From Barnesiella merdipullorum (lineage in GTDB: Bacteria; Bacteroidota; Bacteroidia; Bacteroidales; Barnesiellaceae): a DNA stretch of 64,000 nt. Below, piece by piece: positions 33,640 through 42,845 of this stretch. Made by a program: the position numbers and the translations under genes. How positions within the stretch are numbered: the stretch's first letter is position 1; each line of letters begins with the position of its first letter. A model generated the notes under the pieces. The model saw only the letters and a program-made list of their open reading frames with translations. It had not been told where the DNA came from and did no database searches. The DNA lies in contig DXBT01000033.1 of assembly GCA_019116365.1 (NCBI GenBank), forward strand, positions 54,510 to 118,509, read 5' to 3'.

Positions 33640-35076
33640 TATCGGGCTCAACAGCCGCATGATCGATTCGAGCCCCTTTTGCCACAGGGGGCGGTGCCGC
33701 CAATAGTGTTGGATGATGCGCCGGCAATGCTGCTGGTCCTCGATAAAGATGCGCTTCATCTCGCTGTTTACCTCGCGGTCATAGATAAAGGCATTTGCCT
33801 CGAAGTTGTGTTCGAAGCTGCGGAAGTCGAAGTTGGTCGAGCCTACCGACGAGAGTTCGTCGTCGATGATGATGGTCTTGGCGTGGAGCAGCCCCGGCTG
33901 GTAGAAATAGACCTTCACGCCGGCGCGCAGCATCTCGGAAATGTAGGAGAATGAAGCATATCGCAGTATCTGTGAGTCGGATCGTTCGGGTATCATCACT
34001 CGCACATCGACCTTGGCAAGGGCTGCCGTTTGCAGCGCTTTCGACAGGCTGTCGGTAGGCAGGAAGTAGGGAGTTTGTATATATACCACCTTTTTGGCGT
34101 TGGTAATGGCTTTGAGCAAGAGCATGGCGATATTCGACCACTCGCCTATGGGACCGCCCGGGGCAATCTGTATGCCACTGTTGCCTTGATCCTCGATTAT
34201 CGGGAAGAAGTAGGGCGCCGAGAGTACCTCTTTGCACTCGAAACTCCAATCGACGGCAAAGAGTAGCTGCAATCCCTGCACGGCCGGACCCTCGATGCGC
34301 AGGTGCGTGTCGCGCCATGTGCCCCATTTGAGCCCCTCGATGTAACGGTCGGCGATGTTCATGCCGCCTATGTAGCCAATATTGCCGTCGATGATGGTTA
34401 TCTTGCGGTGGTTGCGGTAGTTGATGCGGCTGGCCAGTTGTGGGAAGGTGATTTCGAGGAAGGGCCGTACGGCGATGCCGGCATCCTGCATCTCTTTGAA
34501 GAACCGCTTCTTGACCGACCAGCAACCTACGTCGTCATAGAGTACCCGTATCTGTACCCCGCGTTGGGCGCACTTCAGCAGCACGTTCTTTACACGGGTC
34601 CCCAGTTTGTCATCTTCGAAGATGTAGTACTGGATGTGAATGTATTCGCGGGCATTCTCGAGGTCTTGCAGGTATTGGTCAAACTTGGCCTGGCCCGTAG
34701 TGAAAATCTTCACCCGGTTGCCCGAGTAGTAGGGCATGCTGCAGAGGCTGTGGCACAACTTGATCTCTTGTTTGCTCTCTTCGCCCAGCGGCAACTCGTC
34801 GATATTGACAATCGAGTGGTAGTCGCGCTTGCGCAGCTTGCGTTTGATGCGTCGCGATACCATGCGTTTGGCCTTGAAGTTCTGCCCGAAAAAGATATAA
34901 AAAACCAGACCTGCTACGGGAAGGAAGGTAAGCACGATTACCCACGCCAAACTCTTTACCGGGTTGCGATTCTCGGTGATGACAATCACAATCGTTCCCA
35001 GTATGGTGATGGCATATATCGTATAGACCACGATATAAACCCAGTTGGAGAAGGGTATCAGTGCTAATGTAGGCAT
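33634..35076 (-). CDS. cls: Cardiolipin synthase, PLD family
   Basis: 480 residues. Two N-terminal membrane helices (about 8-30 and 40-60) are followed by two phospholipase-D HKD motifs: HRKITIIDGNIGYIGGMN (about 222-239) and HAKTIIIDDELSSVGSTN (about 400-417). It condenses phosphatidylglycerol or phosphatidylethanolamine into cardiolipin in the inner membrane. Length and double motif match bacterial ClsA-type enzymes. Its stop overlaps the helicase gene end by 6 bases in convergent orientation. Confidence 0.95.
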   Translation of the reverse strand: MPTLALIPFSNWVYIVVYTIYAITILGTIVIVITENRNPVKSLAWVIVLTFLPVAGLVFYIFFGQNFKAKRMVSRRIKRKLRKRDYHSIVNIDELPLGEESKQEIKLCHSLCSMPYYSGNRVKIFTTGQAKFDQYLQDLENAREYIHIQYYIFEDDKLGTRVKNVLLKCAQRGVQIRVLYDDVGCWSVKKRFFKEMQDAGIAVRPFLEITFPQLASRINYRNHRKITIIDGNIGYIGGMNIADRYIEGLKWGTWRDTHLRIEGPAVQGLQLLFAVDWSFECKEVLSAPYFFPIIEDQGNSGIQIAPGGPIGEWSNIAMLLLKAITNAKKVVYIQTPYFLPTDSLSKALQTAALAKVDVRVMIPERSDSQILRYASFSYISEMLRAGVKVYFYQPGLLHAKTIIIDDELSSVGSTNFDFRSFEHNFEANAFIYDREVNSEMKRIFIEDQQHCRRIIQHYWRHRPLWQKGLESIMRLLSPIL

Positions 35077-35359
35077 TACAAAAAGCTAAAGTAGAAAAAT
35101 ATTCCGGAAAAAACAAATCTGCCGGGGCGAATACCCCGTTTCTGTGGAAGTTTCGTGCCCTTTTGGATCGATACAGGTATGGCGAAAGCAAAAAGGCCCA
35201 AGAAGGTCCGTTTTTTACATACTCCTCTTTGTATCTCCTTTGGATATTGCACGGGAGTATGATGTGAAGGGGTTTCCCCCCCGCACCACGATGCGGGGGG
35301 ATGGTCGGTGATGAGATACTTTTTAGTTGGAGATAGCAGTAGTTTGAGATAAAAAATAG
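35077..35359. other. Intergenic region between cls and the SGNH operon
   Basis: A divergent region without a gene. It contains a GC-rich hairpin, CCCCCCGCA (35277-35285) with TGCGGGGGG (35292-35300). Its 5' half (35077-35250) is AT-rich and presumably carries the cls promoter. I found no obvious TAnnTTTG match there. Confidence 0.4.
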
Positions 35360-35500
35360 TTGAAAACTTTGTTCCCCTTTTCCTTTGCGCTCACCTTTCC
35401 TTATCTTTGCATGCTGCAAAAATAGGATGCGGCTCGGCTCTGTCAAACTTGAAAACTTTGTTTTCCGTTTGCCCCGGCGCTCGCCTTTCACTATCTTTGC
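35360..35500 (+). repeat. Two 90-bp tandem promoter units upstream of the SGNH operon
   Basis: Each unit starts TTGAAAACTTTGTT (35360 and 35449) and ends in a pyrimidine-rich CGCTCACCTTTC or CGCTCGCCTTTC leading to TATCTTTGC. The -7 elements at 35402-35409 and 35492-35499 are 90 bases apart. The spacer between them, GGATGCGG(C)TCGGC and its flanks, is close to that found upstream of rsmD. The downstream -7 lies 23 bases above the GTG start. Confidence 0.65.
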
Positions 35501-35521
35501 AATCTCATTTGAAGGACCGAA

Positions 35522-37021
35522 GTGAAGAAAAAGAAAGTGGGAAACGATTCCCCAAAACATAAAGGTGGGCATGTAGTTGCCCTGTTGGTGATAGCCGTTG
35601 TATTTTTATTTCTCCTGACGAAATTGCCCGTGGTGGAGTGGGGTGGATTCACGACCAAACCCATCGACCTTTTTTCCGATATCCGAGTAGATGAATCGGC
35701 GCTCGAGTTGCCGGGCGATGCCGTGTGGCACGATGCCGAAAGCGACTCGCTTTTCGCGATGGTCGATTCGTTGAGCACCGATTCGTTGGTGGCTCGGGCC
35801 GACTCGCTGGGGAGCGACAGTGCGGCGCCGATGGCACCGGTGGCGAGAGCTGTCGTACCGGCTACCCTCGATACGACGATGGCTGGTGCTCCACCCCGCA
35901 AGGATGGCGAGGTGGTACTGTTTGAGGACTTCTCGCCCAATGGCACCGGATTGTCTCATCTTTTGAACGCCTTGTCACAACGCTCGTCACAGGGCCGTCC
36001 GGCCCGCATAGCTTTTCTGGGCGATTCGTTTATCGAGGCCGATATCTTCACGCAGGATGTGCGTAGCCAGTTGCAGAAGCAGTATGGCGGTTGTGGCGTG
36101 GGGTATGTGTCGATGCACTCCGATTTCCCGGGATTCCGTCGGTCGGTCGTGCAGTCGGGCAACGGCTGGGAGGTTCACAGTGTGCTCAAGCCCCGGGCGG
36201 TCGATTGGAGCCTCATGACCTTGCATCAGCAATATTTTGTGCCGCTCGAGGGGGCCAGTGCCCAGTATCGGGGTACCACGCGCATCGAGCGTGCCGACAG
36301 CTGGAATGTCTCCCGCTTTGTTTTCATAGCCCGTAACGATTGTTCTATCTCGCTGAAGATAGGCGATGGCGAGTGGCAGTCTTTTGCCGTGACGGGTTCG
36401 CCCGAAATCCAGTCGATCGAGGTGCCCGGCAAGACCAGCCGTTTCCAGGTAAGGACAGGAGCCATTGCCGGTTTCACCGCCATAGGCGTATGGCTCGACG
36501 ATACACAGGGTATAGCCATCGACAATATCTCGACCCGAGGCTATTCGGGCCTTTCGCTGGTATCGATTTCGAGCGAGCGCAGTGCACAGATGAATAAGGC
36601 CGTTCCCTACGATGCCATCGTGTTGCAATATGGATTGAATGTGATGTCGCCCGAGATTCTGCACTACGAGTCGTATGCCCGCAAGATGGTAGCCGTGATT
36701 AACCATTTGAAGAGTTGTTATCCGCAGGCCGATATTATCTTGATGGGGGTGGGCGACCGCAGTCGCAAGATGAACGGTTCGTTTGTCACCATGCCGGCGG
36801 TGCTGGCTCTCTCGCGGGCCCAGCGGTTGGCGGCCAAGAATGCGGGTATCGTCTTTTGGGATACCTTTGCCGCCATGGGCGGGCAGAATGGCATGATCGA
36901 CTATGTGTCGAAGAAACAGGCCAACAAGGATTATACCCACATCAACCACAAGGGGGGCCGGCGGTTGGCGGGCGAGTTTGTCAAATCGCTGGAGTATAGC
37001 ATAAACAAGCACGGCCGATGA
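35522..37021 (+). CDS. SGNH-hydrolase-type membrane-anchored esterase/transferase 1
   Basis: 499 residues, starting with GTG at 35522. A Lys-rich start is followed by one membrane helix (about 15-33), which would anchor it with the bulk outside. A Ser/Asp-Leu linker (about 60-115) precedes the SGNH domain. Block I is IAFLGDSFIEADIF (catalytic Ser), with an Asn in NVMSP-type segments further on. Block V has DYTHINHKGG (Asp/His) near residue 480. Together with the next two genes this looks like a machine that acetylates an envelope polymer, the SGNH proteins transferring or removing the acyl group. The GTG start follows a GAAGGA ribosome-binding site. Confidence 0.75.
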   Translation: MKKKKVGNDSPKHKGGHVVALLVIAVVFLFLLTKLPVVEWGGFTTKPIDLFSDIRVDESALELPGDAVWHDAESDSLFAMVDSLSTDSLVARADSLGSDSAAPMAPVARAVVPATLDTTMAGAPPRKDGEVVLFEDFSPNGTGLSHLLNALSQRSSQGRPARIAFLGDSFIEADIFTQDVRSQLQKQYGGCGVGYVSMHSDFPGFRRSVVQSGNGWEVHSVLKPRAVDWSLMTLHQQYFVPLEGASAQYRGTTRIERADSWNVSRFVFIARNDCSISLKIGDGEWQSFAVTGSPEIQSIEVPGKTSRFQVRTGAIAGFTAIGVWLDDTQGIAIDNISTRGYSGLSLVSISSERSAQMNKAVPYDAIVLQYGLNVMSPEILHYESYARKMVAVINHLKSCYPQADIILMGVGDRSRKMNGSFVTMPAVLALSRAQRLAAKNAGIVFWDTFAAMGGQNGMIDYVSKKQANKDYTHINHKGGRRLAGEFVKSLEYSINKHGR

Positions 37022-38286
37022 GAATACGTCGTATCATAGGATCCCTTTTGCTGGCCGTTTGTGCGGTAGCTCCGCTGCGGGCGCAGTGGCTGGGCGACAC
37101 GGTGTCGGTACCGGCCTTTTTGAACAAGGAGAAGAATATCATTGCCTTGAATGGCGCCGACTGGTCTCCGATCTTTGCCGCGATGGATTCGTTGCAAAGT
37201 GTCACCGACTCGATACCCCGCATTGTCTCTATCGTGCATATAGGCGACTCGCACGTGCAGGCCGGATACCTCACCGAGGCGGTGCGGCTGCCTCTGCAAC
37301 GACGCTTTGGCGATGCGGGCCGCGGATTGGTGGTGCCGCTGAAACTGGCCAAGACCAACGAACCGCACGACTACTCGGTGGTGACCGACGGGGTGTGGAA
37401 CTTTTCCCGCTGTGTGGGGAGCAAGTACAGTGCCTATACCCCGGGCATCGGGGGAATAGCCATTGTGCCTCGCAGCAACCATATCGACCTGACCTTCTCG
37501 ACCCTGAGCAAGACCGACGATTGTGCCGGGTTCCGCAAGGTACGCCTCTTTCACGAGCCCACCGATTCGTTCCCGGCCATCATCTCCGAGCCCTATCGGG
37601 TCTCGGGTGAGACGCGCAGCCCCTTCCTCACCTGCTATTCGTGGGACGACCCGGTGTGCAGCATCCACTTTACCGGACAGATTGCTCCCGGCGAAGAGCG
37701 GTTGGCCATTTATGGGGCGAGTCTCGAGACGGGCGAGAGCGGAATCCTCTACCATACCATCGGCAACAACGGCGCTTTTTACAGCAGCTATGCTGCCATA
37801 CCCCATTTTGCCGAGCAAGTGGCTGCCCTTTCGCCGCGGCTCATTGTGGTTTCGCTCGGCACGAACGAGTCGTTCTCGATTTCGTTGACCCGCGACGAAC
37901 TCTATCGGCAGATCGACGCCGTGGTTGCTTCGTTGCAAAAGAACTGCCCGCAGGCTGCTATCCTGCTCACCACGCCGGCCGAGTGTGCCCGCCGGCGTGT
38001 CCGCCGGGTGAAACGTCGCCGTCGGGTTTACTATTCGCCCAATTCGCGGGTAACCCTCGTGCGCGAGACTATCGCAGCCTATGCCGCCGACCATCATCTG
38101 GCCTGCTGGGACTGGTACGAGGTGGCGGGAGGCAAGGGTTCGTCGGCCCAGTGGCAAAAGGCCGGACTCATGGCTCGCGACCGCACGCACTGCACCGAGA
38201 CCGGCTATCGCATACAGGGCGAAATGTTGTATCGCACACTTATGAAAGCTTATCAAGATTATGTGGATAATGGAGTGGCTCAGTAA
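37018..38286 (+). CDS. SGNH-hydrolase-type secreted esterase/transferase 2
   Basis: 422 residues. A signal peptide (1-22, ending VAPLRAQ) is followed by an SGNH domain. Block I is VHIGDSHVQAGYL (Ser about 78), the middle block includes VVSLGTNESF (GTNES, about 280), and block V DRTHCTETGY holds the Asp/His pair. A basic patch (RRRVRRVKRRRR) lies about residues 323-336. It overlaps the previous gene by 4 bases (ATGA) and the next by 26, so translation is coupled. It is a second, distinct member of the same superfamily, probably acting on a different step or polymer. Confidence 0.75.
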   Translation: MRIRRIIGSLLLAVCAVAPLRAQWLGDTVSVPAFLNKEKNIIALNGADWSPIFAAMDSLQSVTDSIPRIVSIVHIGDSHVQAGYLTEAVRLPLQRRFGDAGRGLVVPLKLAKTNEPHDYSVVTDGVWNFSRCVGSKYSAYTPGIGGIAIVPRSNHIDLTFSTLSKTDDCAGFRKVRLFHEPTDSFPAIISEPYRVSGETRSPFLTCYSWDDPVCSIHFTGQIAPGEERLAIYGASLETGESGILYHTIGNNGAFYSSYAAIPHFAEQVAALSPRLIVVSLGTNESFSISLTRDELYRQIDAVVASLQKNCPQAAILLTTPAECARRRVRRVKRRRRVYYSPNSRVTLVRETIAAYAADHHLACWDWYEVAGGKGSSAQWQKAGLMARDRTHCTETGYRIQGEMLYRTLMKAYQDYVDNGVAQ

Positions 38287-39793
38287 TCGGGCGGCCGACG
38301 TGGCTGCCTTCGTGGAGAGTATCGACTGGTCTAAAGTGGCGTCGCTGTTTGTCTATGACGGGCAGAATCCCCTCATGTTCAATACCGGTCTGTTCCTCTT
38401 TCTCTTCATTGGGTTTATGTGGATATACCGCCTGCTGGCGCATCGCGAAGCCCTGCGCATCGGGTTTGTCATCCTCTTTTCGCTCTACTTCTACTACAAG
38501 TCGAGCGGGCTCTGTTTCCTGTTGCTGGTAGCGGTGGCCCTCTCGGACTATTCGTTGGGACGGCTTTTGGGCCGCCTCTCGCGAAAGGGGCTACGGCAGC
38601 TCTGTGTGCTGGCCAGTATGCTGGTGAACCTGGGGATGCTCTGCTACTTCAAATACACCAATCTGCTGCTGGGAACCTTTGCCGACCTGACACACCAGCC
38701 GTTCGAACCGCTCGACATCGTGCTGCCCATCGGTATCTCGTTCTTTACGTTCCGTTCGCTGAGCTACATCATCGACCTCTATCGCCGGCAGATGGCCCCG
38801 GTCACCAGTTTCCGCGACTATCTGTTTTACCTCTCGTTCTTCCCGCCGTTGGCTGCCGGCCCCGTGGTGCGGGCCAAGGACTTCGTGCCGCAGATACACC
38901 GGCCGCTCGACATCACTCCCGCTCTGTTGGGCGAAGGGCTCTTCCTGATTATGTGCGGGTTGATCAAGAAGGTGGTCATCTCCGACTACATCAGCGTCAA
39001 TTTCGTCGATCGCATCTTCGACAACCCCATGCTCTATACCGGCTTCGAGAACCTGATGGGTGTCTATGGCTATACGCTGCAAATCTATTGCGACTTCTCC
39101 GGCTACTCCGATATGGCCATCGGTATTGCCCTGCTCATGGGCTACCGGTTCAAAATCAACTTCGACTCGCCCTACAAGTCGGGCTCCATCACCGAGTTCT
39201 GGCGGCGGTGGCACATCTCCCTGTCGAGCTGGCTGCGCGACTACCTCTACATTTCGCTGGGCGGCAACCGGCGGGGAACCGTGCGCACCTATCTCAACCT
39301 CTTCATCACCATGGTGCTGGGCGGTCTGTGGCACGGTGCCTCGTGGCTCTTTGTCATCTGGGGGGCCTGGCACGGACTCATGCTCATCGTGCACAAACTC
39401 TACCGCCGCATCTTCCCCGTGGCCAAGGATTATCGGGCCGGCATCTTCCGCCACCTCCTCAACGTACTGCTCACCTTCCATGTCGTAGCCGCCGGGTGGA
39501 TTTTCTTCCGCGCCCCCTCGCTCGATATTGCCGGGCAGATATTGACCCAGATATTCACCAACTTCCGACCCGAAGCCATTCCCGCTTTCGTATCGGGATA
39601 TGCCGTTATCTTCGTTGCCCTCGTGGCCGGATACCTGCTGCACTTCGCCCCGCACCGCTGGTCGCAGTGGCTGCAACGTGAACTCTCGTGGTCGCCGCTG
39701 GTGGTCAAGGCCGCTATCCTGGCCCTGGTGCTCTTCTTCGTGTTGCAGGTACGTTCGAGCGAACTGGTGCCCTTCATCTACTCCCAGTTCTAA
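38261..39793 (+). CDS. MBOAT-family membrane-bound O-acyltransferase
   Basis: 510 residues and about eleven hydrophobic segments. The active-site histidine is in LWHGASWLFVIWGAWHG (about residue 355), with the preceding GNRRGTVRTYLNLF and FWRRWHISLSSWLRDYLYI typical of AlgI/DltB/PatA-type proteins. These pass an acetyl group across the inner membrane for transfer to a polysaccharide, peptidoglycan or teichoic-type substrate. Here two SGNH proteins take the place of the usual partner. The start is ATG at 38261 (or 38270), inside the previous gene. The target polymer is not evident from sequence. Confidence 0.85.
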   Translation: MWIMEWLSNRAADVAAFVESIDWSKVASLFVYDGQNPLMFNTGLFLFLFIGFMWIYRLLAHREALRIGFVILFSLYFYYKSSGLCFLLLVAVALSDYSLGRLLGRLSRKGLRQLCVLASMLVNLGMLCYFKYTNLLLGTFADLTHQPFEPLDIVLPIGISFFTFRSLSYIIDLYRRQMAPVTSFRDYLFYLSFFPPLAAGPVVRAKDFVPQIHRPLDITPALLGEGLFLIMCGLIKKVVISDYISVNFVDRIFDNPMLYTGFENLMGVYGYTLQIYCDFSGYSDMAIGIALLMGYRFKINFDSPYKSGSITEFWRRWHISLSSWLRDYLYISLGGNRRGTVRTYLNLFITMVLGGLWHGASWLFVIWGAWHGLMLIVHKLYRRIFPVAKDYRAGIFRHLLNVLLTFHVVAAGWIFFRAPSLDIAGQILTQIFTNFRPEAIPAFVSGYAVIFVALVAGYLLHFAPHRWSQWLQRELSWSPLVVKAAILALVLFFVLQVRSSELVPFIYSQF

Positions 39794-39802
39794 ATTGTGC
39801 AA

Positions 39803-39850
39803 CTCCGTTATTAAGAATAGAGTTGAGATATTCTTTGACTTCTAACGGAG
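39803..39850 (+). other. Bipartite stem-loop between the MBOAT gene and the peptidase stub
   Basis: CTCCGTTA (39803-39810) pairs with TAACGGAG (39843-39850), and inside it AAGAATA (39813-39819) pairs with TATTCTT (39829-39835). No T run follows, so it may be a weak terminator or a transcript-end structure. Confidence 0.45.
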
Positions 39851-39921
39851 ATATTTAGGTATCTCGGCGAGACATATGTATTTTTTTCTTGTATAATTAT
39901 AAAATTTACAAAAATTTTTAC

Positions 39922-39929
39922 TATCTTTG
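39922..39929 (+). promoter_or_regulatory. -7 element upstream of the peptidase stub
   Basis: TATCTTTG matches TAnnTTTG, 20 bases above the ATG at 39950. The stub therefore appears to have its own promoter. Confidence 0.5.
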
Positions 39930-39949
39930 AGAAAATCCATTTGATATTT

Positions 39950-40759
39950 ATGGAAATTACAACATTCCATACAATAGGGAACTCTTTTACCGTAGCCGGA
40001 TTGTATGGCGGTCCTGCCTTTTTGGGAAATACGCGGAATGGCTTGGTAGGCACCTCTGCTTCATTGGAAGAACAATTTGTAGAACAGATAAAATCAACTT
40101 CTTGTCAAATAGGAGTGGCAGAAGCTTTGTCAAAAGCGACATTCAGTAACCGTCGGTGTAAATTAACTCACCATCTGATTGGCTGTCCCGAGTTCTCCAT
40201 GTGGACCGATATTCCATCGGTTTACAGCGATATATCGGTAATTCGAACCGACCACTCGATTACAGTATCCGGTGCAGAGATAGCAGGCAGCAAGGTCGCT
40301 ATTACGTCGGGGGTCAATCAACAGCCCGAGGTAAAAGAGGATACAAGTACAAATATCACATTTGCCAATGCCTCACCCAACAGCGTCGTAACGGTATATA
40401 AAAACAATGCCATACCTTATGTGGCACCGTTGTATCTGCAAAACGACACGTTAGACACTTCGCAATATTTCCAGGTGAACGACATTCATATCGGTAAAGC
40501 GGTAGATACGAACCGCACCGAAGGAAATGTTGTTATAGAATCGGGCACTCTTACTTTCGAATCGAACGGCGATGTATGGATTGGCGACGGACTCATCATA
40601 AAGGAAGGAGCCGCATTAATTATCAAAAACACCGGTAAAGCCATTCTATCCGGCGGACTTGTCGAAGGGGGCGGTACCCTGCAAATTGAAGCCGGAGAAG
40701 AAATAGAGATACAGCCTGGCTTTGAAGCAAAAGCAGGAGCAAATGTCGAATTTAAATAA
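39950..40759 (+). CDS. C-terminal stub of a C25 (gingipain-family) cysteine peptidase with beta-rich tail
   Basis: 269 residues from the ATG at 39950. The first 75 residues match the end of the C25 catalytic domain: YGGPAFLGNTRNGLVGTSAS, then CQIGVAEALSKATF and LTHHLIGCPEFSMWTDIP. A full member would have several hundred residues and the catalytic His/Cys before this, but the upstream DNA is non-coding. After it come an Ig-like region (about 80-165) and a parallel-strand tail of Gly-rich turns (GDVWIGDGLIIKEGAALIIK). The piece has no signal peptide. It is a gene remnant or a non-peptidase relic. It is immediately followed by the three paralogues. Confidence 0.65.
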   Translation: MEITTFHTIGNSFTVAGLYGGPAFLGNTRNGLVGTSASLEEQFVEQIKSTSCQIGVAEALSKATFSNRRCKLTHHLIGCPEFSMWTDIPSVYSDISVIRTDHSITVSGAEIAGSKVAITSGVNQQPEVKEDTSTNITFANASPNSVVTVYKNNAIPYVAPLYLQNDTLDTSQYFQVNDIHIGKAVDTNRTEGNVVIESGTLTFESNGDVWIGDGLIIKEGAALIIKNTGKAILSGGLVEGGGTLQIEAGEEIEIQPGFEAKAGANVEFK

Positions 40760-40770
40760 GACTTACAGAT

Positions 40771-42780
40771 ATGAAAACACAATCACTACTTTGGAGTTTC
40801 GCGCTGATATGTCTCGGCTGCATCGCCGGGCAAGCACAGGAGTATGAATATGTGCCTATTGTGCGGGAGGATGTTAGATGGACATTTAATGATGAATACA
40901 CAGCGACCCTTTTACCGGATAACCGATATATTGATGGAAAACTCTATGCCTATGCTTATATGCCTGATTTTTGGAGTCTGGTAGGGGCCAGGATATATCT
41001 GCGCGAAGAGAATAAAGTCGTCTATCAACTTGATATCAGCGCAAGGCCCTTCGATACGGTTCCCCAGAAATCCGAAATTCCCATCTACGACTTCAATGTA
41101 GAGCAGGCCGGCGATACCATGTGGGCCTGGCACAACGACCCGCCTTATTTCGGCATGGAGGTCGAGTGGATCGACACGATACTCATCGACAATACATACA
41201 GGAGACGAATCAAACTGAAGGATGTTGACGGTGTCTGCATCGAGGGTATAGGCTATACCGGCAAACGGAATAATCTCTACTACCCTTTCTGCAATTCCGA
41301 CACCGAAACGAAAACAAAATATCTCGATCGGGTGGAGACCGTCGAAAATATAGAGGACCGGCTTATCTACCAACCCGAGTGGTCCAGACTGGGGACCTAT
41401 GAGTATGTGCCTTTCGTGCGCGAAGGGATAAAATGGGGTTATGACGAATGCTATCGTTTCGAGGGCGATACGGTAGTGGGCGGAGAGTCGTACAAGAAAT
41501 GCTATGTGAGCAAGAGCTGTCCCTTCGAAGAGGGTCAGACGCTCTATGGCCTGGCCCGCGAGGCAGATCGCGTGGTCTATTGCCTGCGCCCCGGCGATGA
41601 ACAGGAGACGGTGCTCTATGATTTCAGCGTCGAGAAGCCCGGCGACCGGGTGCCTACCCGGCTCAATCCCAAAGGCGAGCCGGTGATACACATCGACACC
41701 ATAGCCGTGAATAACAACCAACTGCGGCGACGCATCAAACTGCCGTCGGGCAGTTATATCGAAGGATTCGGAAGCCTCGAACCCTGCCGGGGATTCTTCT
41801 TTCCCTTCGAGGCTTCGTCGGAAGAAATCGACGACCCACACAACCGGCTCGGATACATAAAGAATATGGAGACCGGCGACTATGAATACAAAGGAATAGT
41901 CAACACACTACGCGACGAGTGCGAGTTTGGCCGGTCGTACGAGCCGTTTGTCCGAGAAGCGCAATATGGATATTATGAAGTTTATGAATCCGGTGAATTA
42001 AGTGGTAATTATATCCACTATTGCATAGCAGGCGATACAACCATCAACGGCAAAGCATACAAGAACATTTCTCTCACGGGTGAATGTCCCGACTGGGAGA
42101 GAATCCCTCCGGTCGGACAAATCAGGGAAGAGAATCGAAAAGTATATTTCCGGGATAAGGAAGATGTGATGGGCTATGATTTCAACCTGACCAAAGGCGA
42201 CGGTATTATCCTGAGCAAGATGCACAATTCCTTATTTACGGAGATATCGGTATACGATGTAAAAACCGTCGAGTTTGCCGGGAAAGAGCGGAAGTGCATC
42301 TATTTCAAAAATGGTCAAGGCTATTATTTCGGCTATTGGATGGAGGGCATCGGCGATATGAATCAGGGAACCCTATGGACTTTCGATGATAATGGAGGCT
42401 GCCCTCATCCATATACACCGTGCTATTACAATACCCAACACCTCTATTACCTGCGGGAAAACGGAGAATATATCTATTTACAGGATAACCACAACGGGAG
42501 TCCCCTGGACGACGGCAACTGTATACTGGCCGTGGGCGAAACTCGCACAGCTACCCTGCGCATCGCCCGCACACCCGATGCTCTGGTCGTAACCTTGCCG
42601 GGCGACGGCTACCGCCTGGCCGAACTCATCGACACCACCGGCCGACTGGTATGGTGCGAATACCTCGACGGTGAACCGGGCGAGGTCTCTGTCCCCACTA
42701 CCGCCCTCGCCCCGGGCGTCTATGTGGTAGCCCTCACCGACAATCGCGGCAAGCGCACGGTGCAGAAAGTAGGGTTGTAG
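40771..42780 (+). CDS. Modular secreted T9SS-cargo protein, three modules (paralogue 1 of 3)
   Basis: 669 residues. A signal peptide (about 1-22, ending CIAGQAQ) precedes three repeats of a module of roughly 190-200 residues, each opening with EYEYVPIVRE, TYEYVPFVRE or RSYEPFVREA and containing an RVEGDTVV/GKAYK-type hairpin and a drop into Y-rich strands. The C-terminal 75 residues (ATLRIARTPDALVVTLPGDG to KRTVQKVGL) are a type A sorting domain of the type 9 secretion system. No enzyme motif is visible. The ends are nearly identical to those of the next two genes, so the three genes form a tandem duplication with varying module number. Confidence 0.75.
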   Translation: MKTQSLLWSFALICLGCIAGQAQEYEYVPIVREDVRWTFNDEYTATLLPDNRYIDGKLYAYAYMPDFWSLVGARIYLREENKVVYQLDISARPFDTVPQKSEIPIYDFNVEQAGDTMWAWHNDPPYFGMEVEWIDTILIDNTYRRRIKLKDVDGVCIEGIGYTGKRNNLYYPFCNSDTETKTKYLDRVETVENIEDRLIYQPEWSRLGTYEYVPFVREGIKWGYDECYRFEGDTVVGGESYKKCYVSKSCPFEEGQTLYGLAREADRVVYCLRPGDEQETVLYDFSVEKPGDRVPTRLNPKGEPVIHIDTIAVNNNQLRRRIKLPSGSYIEGFGSLEPCRGFFFPFEASSEEIDDPHNRLGYIKNMETGDYEYKGIVNTLRDECEFGRSYEPFVREAQYGYYEVYESGELSGNYIHYCIAGDTTINGKAYKNISLTGECPDWERIPPVGQIREENRKVYFRDKEDVMGYDFNLTKGDGIILSKMHNSLFTEISVYDVKTVEFAGKERKCIYFKNGQGYYFGYWMEGIGDMNQGTLWTFDDNGGCPHPYTPCYYNTQHLYYLRENGEYIYLQDNHNGSPLDDGNCILAVGETRTATLRIARTPDALVVTLPGDGYRLAELIDTTGRLVWCEYLDGEPGEVSVPTTALAPGVYVVALTDNRGKRTVQKVGL

Positions 42781-42845
42781 CAAAACAATACGCATAAAAC
42801 CAAACCAGAGAATAACCTAAAACAGTATCGAATATGAAAACACAT
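42556..42845 (+). repeat. Direct repeat: end of paralogue 1 plus intergenic spacer plus start of paralogue 2
   Basis: About 290 bases, nearly identical to 44064-44353. It covers the last 75 codons of the gene, the 53-base spacer (one mismatch between the copies) and the first codons of the next gene. It is the homology that recombination or gene conversion would use. Confidence 0.75.

Noticed and set aside
38591..39802. A 403-codon minus-strand frame opposite the MBOAT gene
   Set aside because: It is antisense to a well-supported membrane acyltransferase, and its composition (Gln/Glu/Gly/His-rich) is typical of shadow frames here.
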